64,000 nucleotides of DNA from Bacteroides congonensis (GTDB taxonomy: Bacteria > Bacteroidota > Bacteroidia > Bacteroidales > Bacteroidaceae): contig NZ_FQXY01000011.1 of NCBI RefSeq assembly GCF_900130125.1, forward strand, positions 868,001 to 932,000. Reading direction: 5' to 3'. How positions within the stretch are numbered: the stretch's first letter is position 1; each line of letters opens with the position of its first letter. Shown here one piece after another: positions 36,976 through 45,453 of this stretch. The notes beneath the pieces were generated by a model. It ran no database searches. It was not told the DNA's origin and worked only from the letters and a program-made list of their open reading frames with translations. Made by a program: the position numbers and the translations under genes.

Positions 36976-38391
36976 ATGAAAAACTTGATAATTTGTGTGT
37001 TTATGTTGTTCTCCTTTATAGGATTACAAGCACAGGAGAAGTCGGAATTGGAATTGGCAAAGTTGTATATGTCAGAACATGGCATGTCATTTGCAAACAT
37101 GAATGATGATTTGACAAAAACTTTGTATCGCTTGATTAATGGTGATCATAAGTTGTCTAAAAAACAACAGAAGTGCTGGGAGGAGCATCGTGACCAATGG
37201 TATGCTGAGATGAGAAACTGCCTAAAACAACTAGATGATTACCAAATAGAAGAGGAGAAATTAAAGCCGTTTTTTGACATTTATCAGAAATTGGTTAATG
37301 CGTATCAACAAAATTATGTTTGCGATACAACTCTTTTACAATTTGTAGCACAGAATAACCTTGATTATTCTCGTTTGCTGAAATTGTATGTTAAGGATAA
37401 AAAAGCAGCGTTGCCAGCATTATTGTGTAGTAAAGAAATACAAGATTTTTTAATCAACTCAGCATCGATAAATAGCGGATTTGTTGATACAGGATTGGAA
37501 TATAAAAGAAGTTTGATGAAACCAGAGGAAAGAGCGATAGAAGATATAGCAGCCACTATCAAAAGTGGCATTTCTAAACTGTTGATTCGTGGAACATCCC
37601 CATTTAGACGTCATAGTCTCATTCGGGATACGGCTATTATTATGATCAATAATAAAATGGAGAAATATTTGTCGAAAATGACACTGTTGGATTCTATAAA
37701 TCTGTCATTTTTGAAAAAGCAACAGGAAGGTTTTAATAAATATATGTTATTGTCAAGTGAAGATTTTAAAACTAGAATAAAAGATATTTCTGAAGCGTTG
37801 GCATATGAACCGCAAAAAGTGTCAGGAGTTTTGCGTGATACAACAGGAATTATGGAATTAATTTGTATTGAAGTTCCATATAAAACAATAAATGGGGAAG
37901 TTGTTGTTGATGGTGTTTGTAAGGCTAAGCAGCGGCGTTTGCAGTTGGAAAATGCAACTGGTTCGAATTTTCATGATTGGACATATGATGTCACAGTTAC
38001 TTTAGTTGTACAGAATGGCAAGGCTACAAAATTGTCAGTAACAGGTTCACAACAGTGGTGGAAAATGAATGCTAATGTAGCAAATAAAAAAACAGGATTA
38101 TTAAGTCAGGCTGCTGCTATACGTAATGCCAAGCCGATTATATCAAAAAATCAACAGGTTACTTCATTGCAGGATTTTGGATATCAGGGAGATAATGGGA
38201 TGGCGCTATTGTATAAATTAGAATTTGGTAATGTGTATATAACTAGCTATCAGAGTAAATTTAAAGAAGAAAATGATTGGGTGAAGAAATATATGTATGA
38301 GACTAGTGAAGTACAAAGACGGGAAATATTACAAAATATAGAAAAAAGTAAGAATATGCCACTGCAGATAGATATGACAGCTGTGAGGTAA
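36976..38391 (+). CDS. Exported protein of unknown function
   Basis: This 471-residue protein has a signal peptide (MKNLIICVFMLFSFIGLQAQ). The N-terminal two thirds are helical and Lys-rich, and the C-terminal part (about 290-420) is beta-rich with NFHDWTYDVTVTLVVQNGKA. No family is recognised. It is the last gene of the UDG-like unit. It could be a partner or sensor for the extracytoplasmic domain of the divergent kinase, but nothing in the sequence proves this. Confidence 0.6.
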   Translation: MKNLIICVFMLFSFIGLQAQEKSELELAKLYMSEHGMSFANMNDDLTKTLYRLINGDHKLSKKQQKCWEEHRDQWYAEMRNCLKQLDDYQIEEEKLKPFFDIYQKLVNAYQQNYVCDTTLLQFVAQNNLDYSRLLKLYVKDKKAALPALLCSKEIQDFLINSASINSGFVDTGLEYKRSLMKPEERAIEDIAATIKSGISKLLIRGTSPFRRHSLIRDTAIIMINNKMEKYLSKMTLLDSINLSFLKKQQEGFNKYMLLSSEDFKTRIKDISEALAYEPQKVSGVLRDTTGIMELICIEVPYKTINGEVVVDGVCKAKQRRLQLENATGSNFHDWTYDVTVTLVVQNGKATKLSVTGSQQWWKMNANVANKKTGLLSQAAAIRNAKPIISKNQQVTSLQDFGYQGDNGMALLYKLEFGNVYITSYQSKFKEENDWVKKYMYETSEVQRREILQNIEKSKNMPLQIDMTAVR

Positions 38392-38512
38392 TATAAAATT
38401 CAGAAGTTATATGTTTTGTTACTCTTGAAAATTATGAATGGTTTTTGCGGATGGTTATGAATCAAATCGGTACAGAAATGAGTTTAATGATAATTTTTTT
38501 TTAGACAGAAGA

Positions 38513-38605
38513 ACATAAGAACAAAAGATGAAACAGTAGTAGTTTAATGACCGGCGGCAGAAATAATTTTCCAAGCGCAGCCTTTATGTTCTTTTGTTCT
38601 TATGT
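38513..38605. repeat. 16-bp inverted repeat, 61 bp apart
   Basis: ACATAAGAACAAAAGA (38513-38528) and its exact complement (38590-38605) flank 61 bp without an ORF. It follows the exported-protein gene by about 120 bp and could be a terminator-like structure or the remains of a small mobile repeat. The rest of 38392-38643 shows nothing else. Confidence 0.55.
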
Positions 38606-38643
38606 CTGAATTAAATTCCCATTTAGCTCATAACCGTACGGAT

Positions 38644-38821
38644 ATGGATAAAAGAATATGGTATGCAGGAATCATTTGTTTTTTCCTTTGTCTTTTGATA
38701 CGGGGCTGAACAAATATTAGTGTTTGCCGGAATCTTTGTAATCATGATGATTGTTTCGAGCCATCTACTGAATGTGGATATGAAGAAGTCGGAGAAAAAA
38801 ATAAGTAGCCTATGTTTTTAA
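38644..38821 (+). pseudogene. Decayed small membrane protein gene
   Basis: ATG 38644 begins MDKRIWYAGIICFFLCLL and stops after 21 codons, but a +1 frame continues with ILVFAGIFVIMMIVSSHLL and a Lys-rich end up to the stop at 38819-38821. The two frames together give a protein with two membrane segments followed by a charged tail, placed directly before a decayed regulator. Such pairs occur in Bacteroides. Confidence 0.45.
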
Positions 38822-39096
38822 GAACTAAATCCATTGCTTCACTCAGAATTACGTCTCGTCGTCATGTTATAGTTGTTCTCTGTAGAAGAAGCAGATTTCG
38901 CCTACATCCGTCAGTAGATGGGGCTATGTCAGGAAATTTGAGTGTTCAGATTGCTGAATTGAGCAAGGTGGGATATGCGGAGGTCATCAAGACGTTCAAT
39001 AGAAAAATGCCATGTACGATTTGTTAGATTACATCGCAAGGAGTAGAAGCTTTCGAAGAATATATAGAAGTACTGAAAAGCTATATAATGAAATAG
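38812..39096 (+). pseudogene. Decayed winged-helix regulator (HTH_34/MarR-like)
   Basis: Pieces of a winged-helix regulator appear in different frames. ELNPLLHSELRLVVM and SVEEADFAYIRQ lie in the +1 frame (38822 to about 38926), interrupted by TAG codons. SGNLSVQIAELSKVGYAEV lies in the frame of ATG 38812, and ITSQGVEAFEEYIEVLKSYI follows after a further in-frame TAG near 39027. At least one frameshift pair and three stops show that the gene is dead. Confidence 0.8.
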
Positions 39097-39155
39097 ATTT
39101 ATGGCATTCCAGGGAAAAACTATATCTTTGCATGCAATATATTTAAAAGAAACTC

Positions 39156-39722
39156 ATGTTGAAAATATTAGTAACCTATGCCGTTCAAGGCGAATTTGTA
39201 GAGATTAAGTGGCCGGATATAGAACCTTATTACATTCGTACAGGCATTGGTAAAGTGAAATCAGCCTTTCATTTAGCAGAGGCGATTCGTCAGGTACAAC
39301 CGGACTTGGTACTCAATATCGGAAGTGCGGGGACTGTCAATCATCAGGTGGGAGACATCTTCGTCTGCCGTAAGTTTGTAGACCGTGATATGCAGAAGAT
39401 GAAAGAGTTCGGGTTGGAATGCGAAGTTGACTCGTCGGCCTTGCTCGAAGAAAAAGGCTATTGCAAGCACTGGACGGAAGATGGAATCTGCAATACAGGA
39501 GATGGCTTCTTGACGGAGCTGACTCATGTCACCGGAGACGTGGTAGATATGGAAGCCTATGCGCAGGCATTTGTCTGCCGCTCGAAGGAGATACCGTTTA
39601 TCTCCGTGAAATATGTGACTGACATTATCGGTCAGAATTCCGTGAAACATTGGGAGGATAAGCTGGCAGATGCCCGCCAAGGGCTTTCCAACTACCTCAA
39701 TGTTTTGAAAGAAAGAATATGA
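39156..39722 (+). CDS. Nucleosidase (MTA/SAH nucleosidase-like, PNP/UDP family)
   Basis: This cytoplasmic hydrolase cleaves the N-glycosidic bond of a purine nucleoside. The family core is visible in YIRTGIGKVKSA, LVLNIGSAGTVN, VVDMEAYAQA (substrate-binding Met-Glu) and FISVKYVTDIIGQ (with the usual general-acid Asp). At 188 residues it is shorter than MtnN (about 230). Its 3' end overlaps the convergent DUF454 gene by 31 bp. The exact nucleoside is not deducible. Confidence 0.85.
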   Translation: MLKILVTYAVQGEFVEIKWPDIEPYYIRTGIGKVKSAFHLAEAIRQVQPDLVLNIGSAGTVNHQVGDIFVCRKFVDRDMQKMKEFGLECEVDSSALLEEKGYCKHWTEDGICNTGDGFLTELTHVTGDVVDMEAYAQAFVCRSKEIPFISVKYVTDIIGQNSVKHWEDKLADARQGLSNYLNVLKERI

Positions 39723-40051
39723 TAAGTGACTCCTGCGGCTATCAGTCCCAGGAGAATCTTTACCCATATAAAAGGAATCAGGAAGAAAATGCAATAAAGC
39801 ATCGTTCCCCACATTAATACAAGAGAAATAATTTTGGCGCGGAGAGGGATCGCCTTGTTTTCGCGGAAATTGCGGATATAAGGGCCGAAGTGACGATGAT
39901 TGAGCAGCCAGTTGTATAGTCGGGGCGACCCTTTGAAATAAAGGGCGGCGGTGAGTAGTAAAAAAGGGGTGGTAGGCAATAGCGGCAGAAAAATGCCGAG
40001 AATGCCGAGTGCCAGGGAAATGCTTCCTAAAACAATATACAGAGTTTTCAT
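39692..40051 (-). CDS. DUF454 (YbaN) inner-membrane protein
   Basis: This 119-residue polytopic protein has three hydrophobic segments. Family text includes LGSISLALGILGIFLPLLP, TPFLLL and the RLYNWLLNHRHFGPYI loop. Function is unknown in all bacteria. On the minus strand a TATCTTTG box (40056-40063) ends 5 bases before its ATG, suggesting a very short or absent leader. It overlaps the nucleosidase gene tail to tail. Confidence 0.88.
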   Translation of the reverse strand: MKTLYIVLGSISLALGILGIFLPLLPTTPFLLLTAALYFKGSPRLYNWLLNHRHFGPYIRNFRENKAIPLRAKIISLVLMWGTMLYCIFFLIPFIWVKILLGLIAAGVTYHILSFKTLR

Positions 40052-40118
40052 GCGACAAAGATAGTACGAAAATAGGAAAAAATAACTGTCTTTGCTGAAT
40101 GAAAACTCTATTTTGTAT

Positions 40119-40126
40119 TACCTTTG
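40119..40126 (+). promoter_or_regulatory. -7 element of the queDE operon
   Basis: TACCTTTG matches TAnnTTTG; a TTTG lies 24 bp further upstream (40091-40094). A 6-bp hairpin (40131-40136 with 40149-40154) sits at the predicted 5' end of the mRNA. Confidence 0.45.
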
Positions 40127-40179
40127 CCGTTGCATCGAGGTGACATTAGATGCATGTAACTATTAAAATACGTACAGCA

Positions 40180-40560
40180 ATGTTTACAGTAATCAAACGC
40201 ATGGAGATTTCGGCTTCCCATAAGCTGGTGCTCCCGTATCGCAGTAAATGCGCCAGTTTACACGGTCACAACTGGATTATCACCGTCTATTGTCGTTCCA
40301 CACGGCTCAACTCCGAAGGAATGGTAGTTGATTTCACCCGCATCAAAGAAGTGGTCACGGAGAAACTCGACCACCAGAATCTGAATGAAGTACTTCCCTT
40401 TAATCCCACAGCCGAGAATATCGCCCGATGGGTTTGCAAGCAGATTCCGCAATGCTATAAAGTAGAGGTGCAGGAATCGGAAGGAAACATCGTTATCTAC
40501 GAAAAAGACCACGCATCAGGAGGAGAAAAAGACCATACGGCAGGAGAAGAACAGGAGTAA
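40180..40560 (+). CDS. queD: 6-carboxytetrahydropterin synthase
   Basis: This is the second enzyme of the queuosine/7-deazaguanine pathway, converting dihydroneopterin triphosphate to 6-carboxytetrahydropterin. Zinc ligands His14, His28 and His30 and catalytic Cys24 are visible in SHKL...SKCASLHGHNW. Start 40180 gives the usual MFTVIKRMEISASHK; the frame extends to 40150. The last 15 residues, rich in Gly/Glu/His, are an unconserved tail. queE follows 21 bp later. Confidence 0.94.
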   Translation: MFTVIKRMEISASHKLVLPYRSKCASLHGHNWIITVYCRSTRLNSEGMVVDFTRIKEVVTEKLDHQNLNEVLPFNPTAENIARWVCKQIPQCYKVEVQESEGNIVIYEKDHASGGEKDHTAGEEQE

Positions 40561-40581
40561 AGAGTAGCAGACAGAATACAT

Positions 40582-41133
40582 ATGACGATGAGAAAGATTA
40601 ATGAAATCTTCTACAGTTTGCAGGGCGAAGGATACCATACCGGAACCCCCGCCACTTTTATCCGTTTCTCCGGCTGCAACCTGAAATGTGACTTTTGCGA
40701 CACCCGCCACGAGGAAGGAAGAATGATGACCGACGACGAAATTATCGCCGAAGTGGAAAAATATCCCGCCGTTACCGTTATCCTGACGGGTGGCGAACCT
40801 TCTTTATGGATTGATGACGAATTTATCGACCGCCTGCACCGGGCAGGTAAATATGTTTGTATCGAAACAAACGGTACACGCCCCCTGCCCGAAGCCATCG
40901 ACTGGGTGACCTGCTCGCCCAAGCAGGGCGTGAAACTGGGTATTGACCGGATGGATGAAGTAAAAGTAGTCTATGAAGGACAAGATATAAGTATTTATGA
41001 ACTACTTCCTGCCGAACATTTTTTCCTTCAGCCTTGTTCTTGTAATAACACTGCTTCAACAGTGGACTGTGTAATGCGACATCCCAAATGGAGACTAAGC
41101 CTGCAAACACACAAATTAATCGACATCCGATAG
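40582..41133 (+). CDS. queE: 7-carboxy-7-deazaguanine synthase (radical SAM)
   Basis: This radical-SAM enzyme acts directly after QueD in queuosine synthesis. The 4Fe-4S motif is CNLKCDFC (Cys32, Cys36, Cys39 from the first ATG), preceded by the family-typical EIFYSLQGEG, and TGGEPSL is conserved. It has 183 residues, normal for the short QueE type. ATG 40588 is an alternative start. It is co-transcribed with queD; a separate gene set (lutABC) begins 49 bp later. Confidence 0.94.
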   Translation: MTMRKINEIFYSLQGEGYHTGTPATFIRFSGCNLKCDFCDTRHEEGRMMTDDEIIAEVEKYPAVTVILTGGEPSLWIDDEFIDRLHRAGKYVCIETNGTRPLPEAIDWVTCSPKQGVKLGIDRMDEVKVVYEGQDISIYELLPAEHFFLQPCSCNNTASTVDCVMRHPKWRLSLQTHKLIDIR

Positions 41134-41182
41134 CCTGAAAGGCGGATGTAGCGGAAGAACTTAATTTATTACAAAATATAGT

Positions 41183-41923
41183 ATGAAAGTAGGTTTGTTT
41201 ATTCCTTGTTATATCAATGCTATCTATCCCAATGTGGGAGTGGCATCGTATAAACTATTGAAAAGTTTGGGAGTAGACGTCGATTATCCGTTGGATCAGA
41301 CTTGTTGCGGACAACCGATGGCAAATGCCGGTTTTGAAGATGAATCGGTGAAGTTAGCACTCCGTTTTGGCGATTTGTTTCAAGAGTACGATTACATTGT
41401 CGGCCCATCTGCCAGTTGTGTGGCTTTCGTGAAGGAGAACCACCCCGGCATCTTGGAGAAAGAAGGTCATGTCTGCCAGAGTGCAGGGAAAATTTATGAC
41501 CTTTGCGAGTTTATTCACGATGTGTTGAAGCCTTCGAAAATCCCGGCACGCTTTCCGCATAAAGTCAGTATTCACAATAGCTGTCATGGGGTACGCGAAT
41601 TGTTTATTTCGGCTCCTACGGAGTTAAATATTCCTTATTATAATAAATTACGTGATTTGCTCGACATGGTCGAAGGCATCGAAGTTTTCGAACCTAGCCA
41701 TATTGACGAATGCTGTGGCTTTGGCGGTATGTTTGCCGTAGAAGAACAGGCCGTGTCCGTCTGCATGGGACGTGATAAGGTGAAAGACCACATGGCTACC
41801 GGAGCCGAATATATCGTCGGAGCTGACAGTTCCTGCCTGATGCACATGCAAGGTGTAATCAAACGGGAGCATTTGCCGATTCAGATTATCCATATTGTAG
41901 AAATTCTAGCGTCGCAATCATGA
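41183..41923 (+). CDS. lutA: L-lactate utilisation Fe-S subunit LutA
   Basis: This is one of three parts of the LutABC L-lactate dehydrogenase complex. Two cysteine-rich CCG domains are seen (Cys41-Cys42-Gly and Cys177-Cys178-Gly in DECCGFGGMF), the type that binds non-cubane Fe-S clusters. It has 246 residues. The stop overlaps the start of lutB by 4 bp (ATGA), and the whole trio is translationally coupled. Confidence 0.93.
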   Translation: MKVGLFIPCYINAIYPNVGVASYKLLKSLGVDVDYPLDQTCCGQPMANAGFEDESVKLALRFGDLFQEYDYIVGPSASCVAFVKENHPGILEKEGHVCQSAGKIYDLCEFIHDVLKPSKIPARFPHKVSIHNSCHGVRELFISAPTELNIPYYNKLRDLLDMVEGIEVFEPSHIDECCGFGGMFAVEEQAVSVCMGRDKVKDHMATGAEYIVGADSSCLMHMQGVIKREHLPIQIIHIVEILASQS

Positions 41924-43305
41924 GTACCAAACATTCAAAGGCTGCCGAAAAGTTCTTGCAGGACAGCAAGATGGCAGCATGGCATAACGAAACCCTTTGG
42001 ATGGTTCGCGCCAAAAGGGATAAGATGAGTAAGGAAGTTCCCGAATGGGAAGAGTTGCGCAACAAGGCTTGCGAACTGAAACTGTATTCCAACAGCCATC
42101 TCGAAGAGCTGCTGCTGGAGTTCGAGAAGAACGCTACCGCCAACGGTGCCATCGTTCATTGGGCGAAGGATGCCGATGAATACTGCGCCATCGTCTATGA
42201 GATACTGAACGAACATAATGTGCACCATTTCATCAAAAGTAAGTCGATGCTTGCCGAAGAATGTGGCTTGAATCCTTTCCTGATGGAACGTGGCATTGAT
42301 GTCGTAGAATCCGATTTGGGTGAACGTATCCTGCAACTGATGCATCTCGAACCAAGCCATATCGTACTGCCTGCCATCCACATCAAACGGGAACAGGTAG
42401 GAGAACTTTTTGAAAAAGAGATGGGAACGGAAAAAGGAAACTTCGACCCTACTTACCTAACTCATGCCGCCCGCAAGAATCTGCGGCATCTATTCCTGAA
42501 TGCCGAAGCAGCCATGACAGGAGCCAATTTTGCCGTGGCTTCAACCGGAGACATCGTGGTCTGCACCAATGAAGGCAATGCCGACATGGGAACTTCTTAC
42601 CCGAAACTGAATATCGCCGCTTTCGGTATGGAAAAGATTGTACCGGATTTGGATTCTCTGGGTGTATTTACACGGCTACTGGCGCGTTCGGCTACCGGAC
42701 AACCAGTGACAACATACACCTCTCATTACCGTCGTCCGCGTGAAGGTGGCGAATATCATATCATTATTGTAGACAATGGGCGAAGTTCCCTGCTTTCCAA
42801 GCCCGACCATATCAAGACACTGAACTGTATCCGCTGTGGTGCCTGCATGAATACCTGTCCTGTATATCGCCGGAGTGGGGGATACTCTTATACATATTTC
42901 ATTCCCGGCCCTATCGGAATCAATTTAGGGATGGCTCATGACCCGGAGAAATATTACGATAATCTTTCTGCCTGTTCATTGTGCATGTCCTGTTCCGATG
43001 TCTGTCCGGTGAAAGTCGATTTGGCCGAACAGATTTATAAATGGCGTCAGGATTTGGATGGTCTTGGAAAGGCAAATACGGGAAAGAAGATAATGTCCGG
43101 CGGTATGAAGTTCCTGATGGAACGTCCGGTGTTGTTCAACGCTGCTTTGTGGGCAGCCCCGGTGATAAACGGCCTGCCTCGTTTTATGAAATACAATGAT
43201 TTGGATGAATGGGGCAAGGGACGTGAACTACCGGAATTTGCCAAGGAGTCGTTTAATGAAATGTGGAAGAAAAATAAAGTACAGGGAAAGGAGGAAGCCA
43301 AATGA
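41920..43305 (+). CDS. lutB: L-lactate utilisation Fe-S subunit LutB
   Basis: This is the LutB subunit with an N-terminal LUD domain and two 4Fe-4S sites: CIRCGACMNTC (Cys303, 306, 309, 313) and CSLCMSCSDVC (Cys352, 355, 358, 362). It would carry electrons from lactate oxidation to the quinone pool or another acceptor. Its 461 residues match the family. It overlaps lutA and lutC by 4 bp each. Confidence 0.95.
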   Translation: MSTKHSKAAEKFLQDSKMAAWHNETLWMVRAKRDKMSKEVPEWEELRNKACELKLYSNSHLEELLLEFEKNATANGAIVHWAKDADEYCAIVYEILNEHNVHHFIKSKSMLAEECGLNPFLMERGIDVVESDLGERILQLMHLEPSHIVLPAIHIKREQVGELFEKEMGTEKGNFDPTYLTHAARKNLRHLFLNAEAAMTGANFAVASTGDIVVCTNEGNADMGTSYPKLNIAAFGMEKIVPDLDSLGVFTRLLARSATGQPVTTYTSHYRRPREGGEYHIIIVDNGRSSLLSKPDHIKTLNCIRCGACMNTCPVYRRSGGYSYTYFIPGPIGINLGMAHDPEKYYDNLSACSLCMSCSDVCPVKVDLAEQIYKWRQDLDGLGKANTGKKIMSGGMKFLMERPVLFNAALWAAPVINGLPRFMKYNDLDEWGKGRELPEFAKESFNEMWKKNKVQGKEEAK

Positions 43306-43883
43306 GTAGCAGGGAAGAAATATTAGCCAGTATCCGCAGGAATACGCAAGTACGTTATGATAAGCCGGATATAGCGGATATGAAACGATTGTCATATCCC
43401 GACAAGATAGAGCAATTTTGTGCTATCAGCCGTGCGGTCGGCGGCACAGCAGTGGTATTGGGTAAAGGGGAAGATGTAAATGCCGTGATTCGCCGGACGT
43501 ATCCCGACGCTATGCGCATTGCTTCCGTATTGCCGGATATTTCCTGTGCCACTTTCAATCCCGATAATCTGGACGACCCGCAAGAATTGGATGGTACGGA
43601 TGTAGCAGTGGTGAAAGGAGAAATCGGCGTAGCCGAGAACGGAGCTATCTGGATTCCGCAGACAGTAAAGTATAAAGCTGTTTATTTTATCTCGGAGAAG
43701 TTAGTCATTCTGCTCGACCGGAATAAGATTGTGAATACGATGTACGATGCCTACCGTGAACTGGATGGACAGGAATATAAGTTCGGTACATTCATCTCCG
43801 GCCCTTCAAAGACTGCCGATATCGAGCAGGCATTGGTGATGGGCGCGCATGGTGCACGGGATGTGTTGGTCATATTAATGTAG
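43302..43883 (+). CDS. lutC: L-lactate utilisation subunit LutC (LUD domain)
   Basis: This 193-residue LUD-domain protein is the third lactate-oxidising subunit. It has no cysteine cluster. The conserved stretch GEIGVAENGAIWIP and the C-terminal FISGPSKTADIEQALVMGAH are typical of LutC/YkgG. It starts inside lutB's last codons and ends the operon; 68 bp separate it from the alkyltransferase gene. Confidence 0.94.
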   Translation: MSSREEILASIRRNTQVRYDKPDIADMKRLSYPDKIEQFCAISRAVGGTAVVLGKGEDVNAVIRRTYPDAMRIASVLPDISCATFNPDNLDDPQELDGTDVAVVKGEIGVAENGAIWIPQTVKYKAVYFISEKLVILLDRNKIVNTMYDAYRELDGQEYKFGTFISGPSKTADIEQALVMGAHGARDVLVILM

Positions 43884-43951
43884 TATCTGTTTATTAATAT
43901 ATATTGCAACGTGAATGACATAAAAGCGGTTACAGACCGTGCGAAATTTGT

Positions 43952-44470
43952 ATGAAAGAGAAGAATATAATCAAGATTAAACGTTATGAATCACCGTGCG
44001 GTATATTGATGCTCGGTTCGTTCGGCGACAAGCTCTGTCTATGTGACTGGCAGGTAGAAAAACATCGGGAACATGTGGATAAACGATTGAAACGGCTCTT
44101 ACGTGCCGAATTTGAGGAAGGAATGTCGGACGTGATTGGAGAGGCCGCAAGACAACTCGACGAATTCTTTGCAGGAAAACGCAAAGAATTCACTGTCCCG
44201 CTCCTTTTCGTCGGCACGGAATTTCAAAAGCTTGTATGGAACGAACTACTGAAGATTCCTTTCGGTCAGACGATTTCCTATGGTGAAATGGCACAGCGTA
44301 TCGGTATGTCCAAGGCTGTCCGTGCGGTAGCCAATGCCAACGGGGCGAACTCCATGTCGATTTTCGCGCCTTGTCATCGGATAATCGGCAGTGACCGTTC
44401 GCTGACGGGCTATGCTGGGGGACTTCCAGCGAAAAAATACCTGTTGGAACTGGAAGCGAATAATGAATAA
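43952..44470 (+). CDS. ogt: Methylated-DNA-[protein]-cysteine S-methyltransferase
   Basis: This suicide DNA-repair protein removes O6-alkyl groups from guanine. The acceptor is Cys141 in APCHRIIGSD, with the helix-turn-helix TISYGEMAQRIGMSKAVRAV and the Asn hinge (VANANGANSMSIF). Its 172 residues fit Ogt without an Ada N-terminal domain. A 22-bp tandem repeat begins at the base after its stop codon. Confidence 0.94.
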   Translation: MKEKNIIKIKRYESPCGILMLGSFGDKLCLCDWQVEKHREHVDKRLKRLLRAEFEEGMSDVIGEAARQLDEFFAGKRKEFTVPLLFVGTEFQKLVWNELLKIPFGQTISYGEMAQRIGMSKAVRAVANANGANSMSIFAPCHRIIGSDRSLTGYAGGLPAKKYLLELEANNE

Positions 44471-44536
44471 ACAGAGCTTCTGTTTACCCGAAATAGAGGC
44501 TCCGTTTGGTGTAAATAGAGCGTTTGTTTCATCCCG
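44471..44536. repeat. Three tandem 22-bp imperfect repeats
   Basis: Units begin A(C/T)AGAG at 44471, 44493 and 44515, exactly 22 bp apart, and share a central GTTT. The array fills most of the gap between ogt and the kinase gene pdxK/pdxY. The 22-bp period is the same as that of the array at 30913-31000. Confidence 0.75.
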
Positions 44537-44576
44537 TTGATTCAGAAGAATAATAAACTGTTTAAATATAAATAAT

Positions 44577-45449
44577 ATGTATGCCAATAAAGTAAAGAAA
44601 ATAGCTGCCGTCCATGACCTTTCGGGGATGGGGCGCGTATCTCTGACTGTCGTTATTCCTATTCTTTCATCAATGGGCTTTCAGGTTTGTCCGCTTCCTA
44701 CGGCGGTACTGTCCAACCATACGCAATATCCCGGCTTCTCCTTTTTAGACCTCACCGATGAAATGCCGAAGATTATAGCCGGATGGAAAAAACTGGAAGT
44801 ACAATTCGACGCCATTTACACCGGATACCTTGGTTCGCCGAAGCAGATACAGATTGTTTCCGATTTTATCAAAGACTTCCGTCAACCGGACGGCCTGATA
44901 GTAGCCGACCCGGTGTTGGGAGATAACGGCCGCCTATATACCAACTTTGATATGGAGATGGTAAAAGAGATGCGTCACCTGATAACCAAAGCGGACGTGA
45001 TTACTCCTAATCTGACGGAACTGTTCTATTTGCTGGACAGACCTTATAAGGCAGATAATACGGATGAAGAATTGAAAGAATATCTCCGTCTTTTATCCGA
45101 TAAAGGCCCGGAAGTTGTTATCATTACCAGTGTCCCCGTACATGATGAACCACATAAAACGTCCGTTTATGCCTATAATCGTCAAGGAAACCGCTACTGG
45201 AAAGTGACCTGTCCTTATCTGCCCGCCCATTATCCAGGCACGGGAGATACTTTTACCAGTGTCATCACTGGTTCTTTAATGCAGGGAGACAGTCTTCCGA
45301 TGGCATTAGACCGTGCCACGCAGTTTATTCTGCAAGGTATTCGTGCCACATTCGGTTATGAATATGACAACCGCGAAGGTATCCTGTTGGAAAAAGTTCT
45401 TCATAATCTGGATATGCCGATACAGATGGCAAGTTATGAACTTATATAA
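44577..45449 (+). CDS. pdxY: Pyridoxal/pyridoxamine kinase
   Basis: This vitamin B6 salvage kinase of the ribokinase-like fold phosphorylates pyridoxamine or pyridoxal with ATP. The N-terminal AVHDLSGMGRVSLT and the C-terminal PGTGDTFTS with catalytic Asp224 are conserved. It has 290 residues, normal for the family. The choice between PdxY and PdxK naming is not firm. It converges with the TonB-chimera gene with only 4 bp between stops. Confidence 0.88.
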   Translation: MYANKVKKIAAVHDLSGMGRVSLTVVIPILSSMGFQVCPLPTAVLSNHTQYPGFSFLDLTDEMPKIIAGWKKLEVQFDAIYTGYLGSPKQIQIVSDFIKDFRQPDGLIVADPVLGDNGRLYTNFDMEMVKEMRHLITKADVITPNLTELFYLLDRPYKADNTDEELKEYLRLLSDKGPEVVIITSVPVHDEPHKTSVYAYNRQGNRYWKVTCPYLPAHYPGTGDTFTSVITGSLMQGDSLPMALDRATQFILQGIRATFGYEYDNREGILLEKVLHNLDMPIQMASYELI

Positions 45450-45453
45450 GGAA

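Noticed and set aside
39273..40058. 261-codon open frame on the minus strand
   Set aside because: It overlaps the nucleosidase and DUF454 genes in another frame; both of those have clear family motifs.
40060..40179. preQ1 riboswitch before queD
   Set aside because: No preQ1-I or II consensus; only a 6-bp hairpin is present, and queD/queE act before preQ1 and would not need it.
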